64,000 nucleotides of DNA, taken from Coriaria nepalensis (lineage: Eukaryota; Streptophyta; Magnoliopsida; Cucurbitales; Coriariaceae). A program made the position numbers and the translations under genes. The stretch is taken from contig CP114492.1 of the NCBI GenBank assembly GCA_027186245.1, positions 255,501-319,500 on the forward strand, read 5' to 3'. The notes under the pieces were generated by a model. That model was not told the origin of the DNA and ran no database searches. It saw only the letters and a program-made list of their open reading frames with translations. Below, piece by piece: positions 26,100-36,509 of this stretch (position 1 is the stretch's first letter; the number at the start of each line of letters is the position of its first letter).

Positions 26100-28209
26100 A
26101 TGCTGGGAATATCTAGTCTACCAGAAAATCCAGGTGCCGACGCCGTCGCCTCCGGTAATCGGGCGAATGAGGATGCCGGCGAGCTTGGCTCAGCTGGATT
26201 TGGAGAGGAAGAGAAGGTGGGTGCTGAAGAAAGTGACCGGAGCTCTGCCGGTGGTAACCGCTGGCCTCGTCAAGAGACTTTGGCTTTGCTGAAGATAAGG
26301 TCGGATATGGATTCAGCTTTTCGAGATGCAAATCTTAAAGCTCCTCTATGGGATGAAGTTTCCAGGTCAGTATCTCTCACTTCTTTCTTTTCGCGATTTT
26401 CTCGAGAAATTCGCTACAAAGCGTACAATTTTTACTAGTTTTCTCTAATTTTCTGTTATTCCCTATCCTCTTTTTGTGTGTTTATTTTGAAAAAACAAGC
26501 TCGAATCAGAGTTTTCTTAGATTCCGAAGTGAAGACAACTTTCGATTTCTTGTATTTTTTATTTTTGTTGAGCTCATTTCATCAGGTTCAAACTTCTATT
26601 ATTAGTAGAATCTTCACTTTTAAGCTCACTCAGATTTATCTTAAAAATATATTTATAATCACTTCAGTTCAAGTTAGTTGATATGCCTTCTTATATCATT
26701 TTAATTTGAATGAAGTCCAACTTATTAATTGTTAAGTGTGAATTTGGTCAGAAAGATTTCCATATTCCATTCTTAATGTGATAAAATTTAGTTTAATTGA
26801 ATCTAGATCTTGTGAATTAGTTTGATTTGAGTTTTTAAGTATTTCCAAGTTCAAAAAAATTGAGTTCTGGTACAATATATGTTCTTCTCACTTTTTTTTC
26901 GTTAATAATATTATTATAAATTTTATTTTCCATTAGAAAAATGGCTGAGCTTGGATATAATAGAAATGCCAAGAAATGCAAGGAGAAGTTTGAAAACATC
27001 TATAAGTACCATAGAAGGACCAAGGAAGGCCGATCTGGCCGGCCCACTGGCAAGACCTATCATTTTTTCGATCAACTAGAAGCCCTAGACAATCATCTAT
27101 TAGGACTTCCTTCATTTTCTTCCCCGGAAAAGTCTCAAGCTTCATTAATGGCGGAAATGCCAAATGTCAACCCAATTACTACAGCTGTCATTCATAATGC
27201 AATTCCATGTTCTATGCTAAATCCAAATACGAATTTCATGGACACCTCAACTTCTACCGCATCTTATTCAAGCAAGGAATCAGAAGGAACACATAAGAAG
27301 AAGAGGAAGTTTTCCGACTTTTTCACAGGGTTAATGAAGGAAGTGATTGCGAAGCAGGAGAGTTTGCAAAAAAAGTTTATAGAGACACTAGAGAGATGCG
27401 AGCAAGATAGGATAGCAAGAGAAGAAGCATGGAAGAAACAAGAGTTAGCTAGAATTAACCGAGAAAGAGAGCTTTTAGCTCAAGAAAGATCCATTGCTGC
27501 TGCAAAAGATGCAGCCGTGCTTGTTTTCTTGAAAAACTTTTCAGGCCAGATGGGCTCATCGGTCCAATTTCCCGAATACCCATTTCAGGTAGAGAATGTT
27601 ATAGACAAGCAAAATGATGCTAGTATTGGAAAAGTTATGGATAGTCAAGAAAACAATAGTAACTGTGGGAATTCGATTCAGATTGTGAGCTCATCATCTA
27701 GATGGCCTAAAGAAGAAGTGGATGCTTTGATTCGGATTAAGACTCATCTCGATACACAATATCAAGAGAATACGCCTAAGGGCTCACTTTGGGAAGAAAT
27801 ATCAGCTGCCATGAAAAAGATTGGGTATGATAGGAGTTCTAAGAGGTGTAAAGAGAAATGGGAGAACATAAACAAGTACTACAAGAGGGTAAAAGAAAGC
27901 AACAAAGAACGGCCGGAGGATTCAAAAACATGTCCTTATTTTGACCAACTTGATGCTTTATACAAGGAGAAGACTAAAAAGGTAGATAATGATTTGAAAC
28001 CTGAGGAGCTCTTGATGCATATGATGGGAGGGCAAGAAGAAGAACGGAATTGGGTTGAATCAAATAATGAAGATAATGGAAGTGAGAATGTCGATCAAAA
28101 TCGAGAAAATCAACGAGGGGATAATGAAGAAGAAGAGAAAGGAGAAGAAGAAGATGATGATCAGTATCAAGTTGTTGCTCATAACAATCCACTTGAAATT
28201 ATGAGCTAA
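26100..28209 (+). CDS. GT-2-like trihelix transcription factor
   Basis: Exons 26100-26365 and 26937-28209 give 512 residues. GT-2 proteins are plant nuclear factors that bind GT elements and regulate growth, trichome or stomatal development. Two trihelix (Myb/SANT-like) DNA-binding domains are visible: residues about 54-120 (NRWPRQETLALLKIRSDMD to KCKEKFENIYKYHRRTKEG) and about 342-408 (SRWPKEEVDALIRIKTHLD to CKEKWENINKYYKRVKES). Each carries the three spaced Trp/Phe-type core positions. A basic stretch, HKKKRKFSDFF, and a long central coiled coil (about 218-290, KKFIETLERCEQDRIAREEA) lie between them, and the tail is very acidic. The intron falls inside the first trihelix, a usual position in this family. 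It looks intact; paralogue (DF1, GTL1 or GT-2) not decided. Confidence 0.93.
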
Positions 28210-29685
28210 GGTCACAGAATATGGGCAAAATCCATGAGATAATTAAGTGGGGTCCGGGAATTTATAACTTCCATTGGGATTATAGATTAGAGAGTAATGG
28301 CTGGATGGTGTTTAATGTTCTGTGAGTTAGTGGCTGGATGGTGTTTAATGTTCAGTACTGTTAGTCTGTCTATATTATGTAAATTTTGTTTTTTCTTCCA
28401 TTGATTGCTGTTGAGAAATTTAAATAGTTTGTGTGAGAGAAAGAAATGTAGAATAAGGAGGTGGTGGGGGAGTGTTTTTTTTTTTTTTTTTTTTTTAATA
28501 TTCTCAGTTTTTTTTCCCCACTTTTTCTTCTTGAAAGTTCACACCCACGCGTGTGCAAAAGTTGAAAATGGGTCCTTGTTTGTTTGTTTGTAACTCTGTT
28601 GTATCAATAAAATACCCACACTTGTTGCTTTTGCATTTAAGTTGGTTCTTCTTCATATTTAATTATGTGGATTATTATGTAATTTTTTATTCATCACTTT
28701 AATAGTAGAATGAAAAGATATGTAGTACATATATCAAGAGTAGAGTATGTATAACGGGGAGCATATTCAGTCTTTGTCCCGTTATTTTTATTTATAGTTG
28801 TATGTAAATTTCGACTGTTTTTTATAGATTTAATGGTTAAAATATGTGTAATATCAAAATTATTTAAATTAAATTTATATTAATATGAAATCATTTTCTA
28901 AGTCTGAATTCTTGGTTCAGACCGAATACTAGGTTCAGATCGAGTTATAGGTCCAGATCGAGTTCTAAGTCTAAGTTTTCAGTACAGGTTGAGTTCTATG
29001 TCTGAATTTCCTGTCAGAAGAGAACCCAACGATTCATACCATTCTTTATCCTTTTCGCATTTTCAAACTTCAGAAATGGAGAAAATTAAATAGGAAATTA
29101 ATAAAGGAGTCAGTTAAATTGGATTAGAGAATAATTTACTTTGTTCCTTTGAAAAAGAATGAAAAAAATAAGAATACATTTTTATTAATTGTCTAAGCGA
29201 AAGAGAAAAAATAATAAGATAAAAAAATAATATTTTTTACCAACTCGTATACAACTTCTATATAAAAACGGTATATAATATTTTTTCTCTTGATATGATA
29301 ATAGTAGAATCCGTTCATAAATATGAACAGAGAGGAGCAACGCATCAAATCTGCTCCCTAAATGTAGCGTATGTATACTACTTAATTAATGATACTTTGT
29401 TACTTTAGGTGGGCCTTATATTAAAGGACTTGAAAGAAAGGTCAGAACTTTATTCATCAAAATGATATTGATTTTCACTACCCTTTTTCTTAGCAATAAT
29501 CAACAGAACACTACTTAAATAGTTCATGAGATTCCATTAAAATAAATAAATAAATAAAAGAGGAAGAGTAAATGAGTTGAAAATTGAGCCGACTTACTAT
29601 GGTGGGGGAGAAAAGAGTTGAAATAAATTAAAACTAAAAATTTCTTAATCATTCTGATTCTATTGGAAAAAATCAGCACCAAACT
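28210..29685. other. GT-2 3'-UTR and spacer
   Basis: The 3'-UTR includes a duplicated 23-mer (28298-28320 and 28331-28353), a T-run at 28474-28496, and a polyadenylation-type CAATAAAA near 28606. Further on, 28901-29010 holds degenerate repeats of GGTTCAGATCGAGTTCTA. No gene seen. Confidence 0.6.
28298..28353. repeat. Direct repeat, 23 bp, in GT-2 3'-UTR
   Basis: TGGCTGGATGGTGTTTAATG plus TTC occurs at 28298-28320 and again exactly at 28331-28353 (33-bp period). Confidence 0.9.
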
Positions 29686-31736
29686 TCAGTTAAGCTGGGG
29701 GTGGAGTGCACTGCACAATGATTTGAATTTTTCTTCAGCCATTGCCTGTAAAAAGAACATATCAAAGTACGCTTGTTAAGAAAGTCCTTAATCACCCATC
29801 TAATTTAGCATTTCAAACCCCAATTTGGGTCTGAAATGCAGTTCGCCCCACAAAACCATTGTTCTTTCTCAAGCATTGATTCAAATGCAAAATCCAGCTT
29901 ACTTTGACTGAAACGAAATTGTTGAAAGAAAAGAAGAAGCTCTACCTGAGAAGATCCTTGATGCTTATCGGGATGCCATTTTAAAGCCGACAAGCGAAAG
30001 CTGCATTGCCATATTTCTCAATTAATCACAATTCACAAGACTCTTTTGCAATATACAGACAAGAAAGGGAATAAAGGAACTACGTAATTAAACCTTGTAA
30101 TAGTTTTTTAATTATTCTTACGCGTTTTTAACATCTTCAATCTCCAAAGGCCCTTTAGGCGGAAGACCCGGAATGGTCCTTTCTGAAGATGATCGTATAA
30201 AGATATCACATGACTCATCATCAGTCTCCATTTCACTTGCAGAAGAATCATCATCGCGATCCTTACTGCTCTTCTCTTCGACTTTGAATAATTATTTCTC
30301 CACTCAAATCCCTCCGTTGAATTCCGGGAGGAAGATTCCTGCCACTAGTTGAACAACAGCGTATAGAATCTATTCCTGTATGTTGCTTCAAAGATTCTCT
30401 CGGGTTGTTCATCAAATCCCTCTCCTAAACTTGCCTGAAAAAAGTAAAATAATATGATCTCCTAAGGTGCATTTGATTTAAGAAATGAATATGAGTTATA
30501 GAGGACTCACGTTTTGTTTTCTTATTACGGGATTTGCCTGCAAATCGAGGTGAAGAAGACTTAAGTCCTCTTTTCTTATCAAAACTTCCGGAATCTTCCT
30601 CCTCAGCAAAACTCCATGTGGATTCTTAATTCTGCTCAATCGTGAAACGGTACAACAAAACCATATCACCAATACCCAATAAAGGAAACAATCTGACAAG
30701 AACTTAAAAATAGCATTTGGAGATCTCATGGAATACGGTACAAGTACCTGAAATGGACCCACTTCTGTAGAGAAGGTTCTTTAGAGCTTTCTTTGCATCA
30801 ACTCGTTTCTGATGTGTCACAAACCAGATTTGACTCTGATTTTTTTTTTAATTGGTTAGTTAGAGAAGTTTTCTTAAGATTAAACCAATAGAAGAGAAGA
30901 AGCTGTACAAATTTAAAAAGAAAATGCTTTTAAGCTTGAAGGGTCATATGAACAACTTTACCTACCTTCGATGGTTTTTGTTCTCTGTTTACATCCTGCT
31001 AGAATATCACTAAGAAAAAGAAAAAGAAAAAGAAAAAGAAAAAGAAAAAGAAAAAGGACTATGAGTACTAGTAGTCGAGGAGCTAACTGCTTTTTTCACA
31101 ATACATTCAGAATATATATGAAGATGAAGTTTATGAATCAAGTGATAAGTTATACCAAAACCGGTCGGGGCCAATCATATACACACCGCATTAAACAACA
31201 GAAACTGAGCTTTACAAATGCTAAGCTAAACCAAGATCAATAACACAATCAAGCTATTAGCTGCGACGGATTCAAGTGTAGTAGCTCTTGTTTACATGGA
31301 AAACGATACTCCCTTTTTTTTTCCTCATGAAATTGTTTCAGAAAAAAAGACATACAGATATGTTCTACTAAAACATGATTATGAGAAACTTAAAATGGTT
31401 ATCAATCGACAATTGCAATAAGCAGAACTCACTAAGCCAAACATTTAAAATTTAAAATTGTAACAAGATGAATCGATATGCAGAAAAAATATATTTTTAC
31501 AGTTTCCCAAAAAGAGTGTTCATCAGGAACACAAAAAATCACAAAAATTGTAAGAATATTAATTTAATAAAAGAAAAAGGGAAAACAAAGTAACTTACAA
31601 AGTTCCATTTGCTCTTCCATTTCTCGCACAAAATAGGAGTATAATGAAAAGAAGCAGCATTGTGGGTACTCTTCGAGTTTGATGGAATCAATAAATTTCT
31701 AAGTAGCACTGCGTTTCCTATTCTGGGTATTTGCAT
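29686..31736 (-). pseudogene. J-domain (DnaJ-like) protein gene, broken
   Basis: Seven exons are recognisable: 31599-31736, 30966-30998, 30748-30835, 30511-30624, 30122-30434, 29946-30000 and 29686-29745. The protein type has an organelle-like N-terminus, a basic middle (KKRGLKSSSPRFAGKSRNKK), an acidic stretch, and a C-terminal J domain, GPLEIEDVKNA then FRLSALKWHPDKHQ, with the HPD motif that stimulates Hsp70 ATPase. Lesions seen: joining exons 4 and 5 shifts the frame by one and soon hits a stop; in the conserved frame exon 5 carries TAG at 30345-30347, inside RFYTLLFN*WQESS; and another frameshift lies near 30262-30290. The last helix is also shorter than usual, with AEEKFK running straight into SLCSALH. 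Several independent breaks make a functional product unlikely. Splice sites remain good, so inactivation may be fairly recent. Confidence 0.75.
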
Positions 31737-32370
31737 ATTCGATCGAAAACCCGGGAAAAAGGAAAAATCCAGAGCAAAGCTCGATAGTTATACACCAAAA
31801 GAATTAAGAAAAAATGCAGAAGAGGAAGAAACGGCGCAATTTTTTCGGAAAGAGAGTCAACGATTTCATGGACATGAAAAGAATTAAGCTTGAGCAGGTT
31901 GCGCCTTTTTCCGCGAAGCAGAAAAAACGAAGGATTTTGATCTCGTTCCAGAACTCTTTTCTTTATGGGCCTTTGTTTTTCAGTCAGTCAGCTGGATCAA
32001 ACACATATTGGGCTGAACTTTGGGCTCTAAAATGCCTTTCTTTCGTTGTCTCACTATTTGGTTTTGGGCAGGTACGGCCCTTGACAGGGCTTTTAGTTTT
32101 TTTTTTTAAAGCCCATACAAATACAAAATGGTACCCGCCAATTTTTATCATAATCTTTAGACCTATATGTGGATCGGGTCAATCGGATTTGGACCTGTTT
32201 TTAATATGATTCAAATTTTTCGAGTGAGTTGGGCCAAACCCAAAGTCACAACATGACAATGGAAAAACCGCGAAGTTTAGTTTAAACGGGTTCGGATTGG
32301 TACGGGCGAGTTTGGATAATTTTGGGCCCATATCTTAAATCTCAAGAAATAGACAACTTTTACCCTAGAA
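31737..32370. other. Spacer between J-domain pseudogene and H3 fragment
   Basis: Contains several TGGGCY/GGGCCA site II-type motifs (about 31968-32060 and 32230-32335), usual in promoters of growth genes. No intact gene. Confidence 0.5.
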
Positions 32371-32568
32371 ATGGCGAGAATGAAGCAAATAGCAAGGAAG
32401 TCGACCGGAGGAAAGGTGCAGAGGAAGCAACTAGCAAGGAAGGCCGCTAGTAAATCAGCTCCAGCGATCAGAGGAGTGAAGAAGGCCCATAGATTTCGTC
32501 TGGGGACATCGACTTTGAGAGAGATCATGAAGTACCAAAAGAGTGGGAGCTTGCGAGTTTGCGAGTAG
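32371..32568 (+). pseudogene. Truncated, diverged histone H3 copy
   Basis: An open frame of 65 codons begins [20 protein letters not shown] and matches H3 up to about residue 58 ([10 protein letters not shown]), then ends in unrelated SGSLRVCE and a stop. The alpha-1 to C-terminal histone fold is absent, so it cannot form a nucleosome. Changes from canonical H3 include Thr3 to Met, Thr6 to Ile, Ala15 to Val, Pro16 to Gln, Arg26 to Ser and Pro38 to Ala, while Lys4, Lys9, Lys14, Lys27 and Lys36 are kept. Ala31 and Phe41 point to an H3.1-type parent, like the intact gene at 10962. It is best read as a degenerate fragment; translation of a tail-only peptide is possible but unsupported. Confidence 0.85.
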
Positions 32569-34255
32569 AAACTAGAATGAGTTACTGGGTTAGGGATTAG
32601 GGTAGAGAACTTAAACATGGTGGCTACGTGTGCGATGATCGAGGAAGAAAGGAGAGAGGCCGAGACTGTTGGATATTTAAATTAATGTTGGACTTTTCAA
32701 AATAATGATTAAAATATAAATGAGTTAAAAATTTAAATTTAAAAAATATTTTATAAATATAATTAGATGTATTTTATACTAAAAATGAGAAAAAATTTAA
32801 AAAATTTATAAATAATTATAAATAATTAATATTTATAATAATAAATAAATATTGTAGTTTAATTGGGATTCACACATGTGTGTGGTGCGGGCGTGAGATG
32901 CTTATGAGGTGCACTTAGTAAACGATTGACTGTTGAAATAATTATTTACTGTTGAAATTTGAATTCTGATAATTTAAATATATGATCATTAAATAATGTA
33001 TTATTTCATATGTTAACTATATATATAAATATGAGTAATCTGGAATGAAAAAATATAACTTTTTTTTCTATCTATTTTCTTACTGTCAGAATTTAAATAC
33101 ATATTTATATTACATAATAAAATTTTATTAATATTTATGAGACTTTATTAAGATTTATCATATTTCAAAAATTATTTTTACATTAATTTATAAATAATTT
33201 AAAAGGATAAAAATATAATATATTCATTACGTATTTTAAATATCGAATGAAATATTATGAAATATTATCCAAAGAGATTACGTATGTTAGGGATTCAAAT
33301 TGGAGGGTTCAAATTAAAGCTAATACGACGAGTTTGAGTTTTGTGGATTGAAAAAATTAGATCACTCAACCAAATAGATAGGTCGGACTAAGTGTCTGAA
33401 AATCGTGAATCCGTCTGATCTCTAGTTTTCACGTACAAAAAGGGTTGGATTGGACCGGTGTAAGTTGAGCTGCGGGTTATGGACTTGCTTGTACAAGCCT
33501 AATAATCTCCTTAGACCCACGTGTGTCCAATTATCCAATACATGAATAGTACCCAAGTACTTGCATTAAAAATTATATAAATAAATATAAATATAAATAA
33601 TTAAAAATAAATATTTGTCTGGCCGGCACGAAAATTAGCACAAAAATATGGTTTTTTATTTTCTATGGAAAATATTCTTCGAGAAAATCAGTGAGAAAAT
33701 TTCAACGAAGAAGAACAACAAGATAACGTGGCTTCCTCGTATGATTAAGATCATAGGGGAGAACTCTACTATGCGATTCCCATGTTATGTTATGTTATGT
33801 TATGTTATGTTATGTTATGTGGGCCACCTCATTCCTACTTATTTTTATTATAATTATTTTATTTTTTTATACATAAATTTGAGGAATTTTTTCGTAAGTC
33901 TAATTTATGATAATATTAATCATAATTATATATATAATATATTATTCATAAATTAATAAATTATAATTATATTTTGTATTTTGTATTTTTATAATTTATA
34001 TATACAGCCTGTGACCTTCCATTTCCTACCTGCCACAACAAGGAGAAGAAGAAAAGAAAAGGGAAGACAAAAAAAAAAAATTGAAAAATGAAAAATGAAA
34101 AATAGAAATGGTTCGTTTTCCATCGTAGCAGAAGGTTCAGAGTAGTTTTGCGCTCGAAATAAAAGCCGACGAATAGACTTCCCCCTAATTCTCGATCCTT
34201 CTATCCGCTTCGATCTTCTGAGTTCTCTTTGATTCAGAGAATTTCCTAGCAAGAA
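32569..34255. other. AT-rich spacer and upstream region of the acidic-protein gene
   Basis: No gene seen. (TATGT)n lies at 33781-33820. The last 230 bp are pyrimidine/purine-rich leader of the gene at 34256. Confidence 0.6.
33781..33820. repeat. (TATGT)n microsatellite, 8 units
   Basis: Eight pentanucleotide units in register; the first is CATGT and the other seven are exact. Confidence 0.95.
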
Positions 34256-35163
34256 ATGGGAGCTTGTGCCACAAAGCCGAAGGAACTTAAAGCCGAAGCC
34301 GGCGGTGATGCACCGGAGCCGGCTCCAGAGCTGTCGACGGGAACCGTCTCCGAGACAACTGCGACGGTTGTGAAGGAGGAGAAGGAAGCTGTTGTTGTTG
34401 TTGTTGCTGCTGAAACAGAAGATCAGAAAGTAGAGGCAGCTAAGACTCGCTCTCTAGGCGTCTTGTTGAAGGAGGTAAGTAATCCATTTCTTCTCAATCT
34501 GATCTCTCGATTCGTTTCAAATTTCTACAAATATTCTTCGTTCCTAATTTTTGCCGTCAGTTGAAGTTAGTGATGATGATTAAGCACAGTGTGTTAGCTC
34601 AAACTTCAAATTGATCGATAAATGATGATAAATTTGTCTTTGTTTTTGTTGAGATCTGCTCTTGTTAATCATTGTTTCGATTTCGATCGCGTGTTTAGGC
34701 CACTCTTTTTGGTATGATTATTTTTCTTAGTCATGAATATGGTGTTGGACTTTGCTCACCATTGAATAACTGTTATTCAGTTACTCTGTTTGGTATCCGA
34801 GAAAGCTAAGGAGGAAGAAAAGAAACGAGAAGATGAATATTATGAATGAAAGTGAAAAGTAAATAATTAAAATTACCAAATCATGGTTGGTAATTTACTC
34901 TGTTTAGCTAAAGATGGATTGGTCATTTCCCTGTCTTAATAATAATGCATCGTCGGTACATCATCATTAATTATTTATATTAATGATAATTTTTCTTGAT
35001 ATATATAAATTATTAATTTTAAGGGTAATATTTTTATTTTATATATTAAAAAAATATATATTAATATTAGATAAATATAATGTTTCATGACTTTCCGCAC
35101 TGGAAAAAAGTTGTCGGCGGTCTGCCCTTTTATAGTTTCTTCAAGCTTCATTGAAAATGGTTC

Positions 35164-35209
<46 letters not shown>

Positions 35210-35798
35210 TATCTTGCTTAAATCCCATGCATAAAAAATGTTGATAATTGTAATATTATGGTGAATAAATGTTGGAAATGGGCAACCATAGAAACTATTA
35301 TTATAAATATTAAAAAAATTTGGTGACACAGTTGGAACCTATCTATCCTGTCTGTCTTGTTCATACAAGCCACTCAAATAATCTTATTCAATGACGCTTC
35401 TTCACATTTAATGCCAGCACATCTCTTGTTCTTTTAGCTTATCATGATTTCTAGTTTCTATTTTACGTATAAGATCCCCTCCATCCACATAATTTATTTC
35501 TAAACCGATGTAAGAAGTAGTAGTAATAATAATTTGTGTGCTTTTTGATCAGAATGAAGAAACCTCTGAGAAGGCTGAGAAGACGGAATCAAAGGAGTCT
35601 GAAGTAGTGAAAGTAGAGGAGGAGTCATCAATTAAGACTGAAAGAGTTGCAGAGGAAGGAGATAAAGATCAGATTAGTATTGAGAAAGAAGTGAAGGAGG
35701 AAAGTGTAACAGAATCTGAGACCGTTCTGATCGATCAACCGATTAGTACTAATCCTGATCATCAACAGAAGATTGAAGTAATAGACAAACCAACCTAA
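34256..35798 (+). CDS. Small acidic, probably N-myristoylated protein (MGACATK type), C-terminus shortened
   Basis: Exons 34256-34474 and 35553-35798 give 154 residues, split by a 1.08-kb intron. The start MGACATKPK has Gly2 and Cys4, a good N-myristoylation/palmitoylation signal, so plasma-membrane attachment is likely. The rest is low complexity, rich in Glu, Lys, Val and Thr, with no folded domain. Similar plant proteins have been annotated as vacuolar calcium-binding-like, but I cannot confirm a function. Oddly, coding-like acidic sequence continues after TAA 35796-35798: DPIPKWVEEEEKKEEAVIKK in the same frame, then after a one-base shift at an A run LIEAIVNHEEPKKEEAVN ending at 35916. 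The ancestral protein was therefore probably about 40 residues longer. The intron holds AT and GA tracts (35164-35206). Confidence 0.8.
35164..35206. repeat. Compound (TA)n(GA)n microsatellite
   Basis: TA dinucleotides pass directly into GA dinucleotides inside the intron of the acidic-protein gene. Confidence 0.95.
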
Positions 35799-36509
35799 GA
35801 TCCGATTCCAAAATGGGTCGAGGAGGAGGAGAAGAAAGAAGAAGCCGTGATTAAAAAAACTGATTGAAGCTATTGTAAATCATGAGGAACCTAAGAAGGA
35901 AGAAGCTGTGAATTAAGAGTAAGGCAAGTAGTGAAGAAGGTTTTTTTTTTTTTTTTATAAAAAAGAAAAACAGCATTTATATTAATATGAGACTTGGGTT
36001 GTTTCTGGCTTCAATTGTTTTTTTTTTTTTTTTTTTTTTTGGTTAGATATGAAATTTAGTTGTTCTTAATGGCTTATTTTGGTTATTTTGAGAAATTGTG
36101 GACCATCAACTCCTCTGTATTATTACTACAATTGTTCTCTTAGATTCATTTGTTTTGTTTTGTTTTGTTTTGTTTTGTTTTGTTTTGTTTTGTGTGCTTC
36201 TTTCATTTTTTCTTCCTCGTACAATTAGACATATTGGATAATTATTAATGAAAATTTTAAAAATATTTTGAAAGTATTTTATTTCAACGTATAAATAATG
36301 ATGTGACATTATTTAAAATATTTTTTGTATATATCTTTTTTTTTTTAATGATGACGTATTTTCATCTATACATGACATCTTGGACCGGCATGAAGATTAC
36401 ATCCCAAATTAACAATACATGTATACTTTATTTGATATTCTATAAGATATGTCAATATCACTATCATTCATATATAATCTCTATATACTCTAGTTATGAT
36501 GCTTTTTTC
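35799..36509. other. Spacer with former coding tail and TTTTG microsatellite
   Basis: 35799-35916 is the decayed C-terminal coding sequence of the upstream gene. T-runs lie near 35941 and 36020, and (TTTTG)n at 36151-36193, the same unit as at 14338-14378. Confidence 0.6.

Noticed and set aside
30496..30762. 88-codon minus-strand ORF within the J-domain locus
   Set aside because: Wrong frame for the conserved exon; the correct reading (WSFAEEEDSGSFDKK) is one base off.
34561..35552. Gene within the long intron of the MGACATK gene
   Set aside because: Only AT-rich sequence and microsatellites; no coding frame of note.
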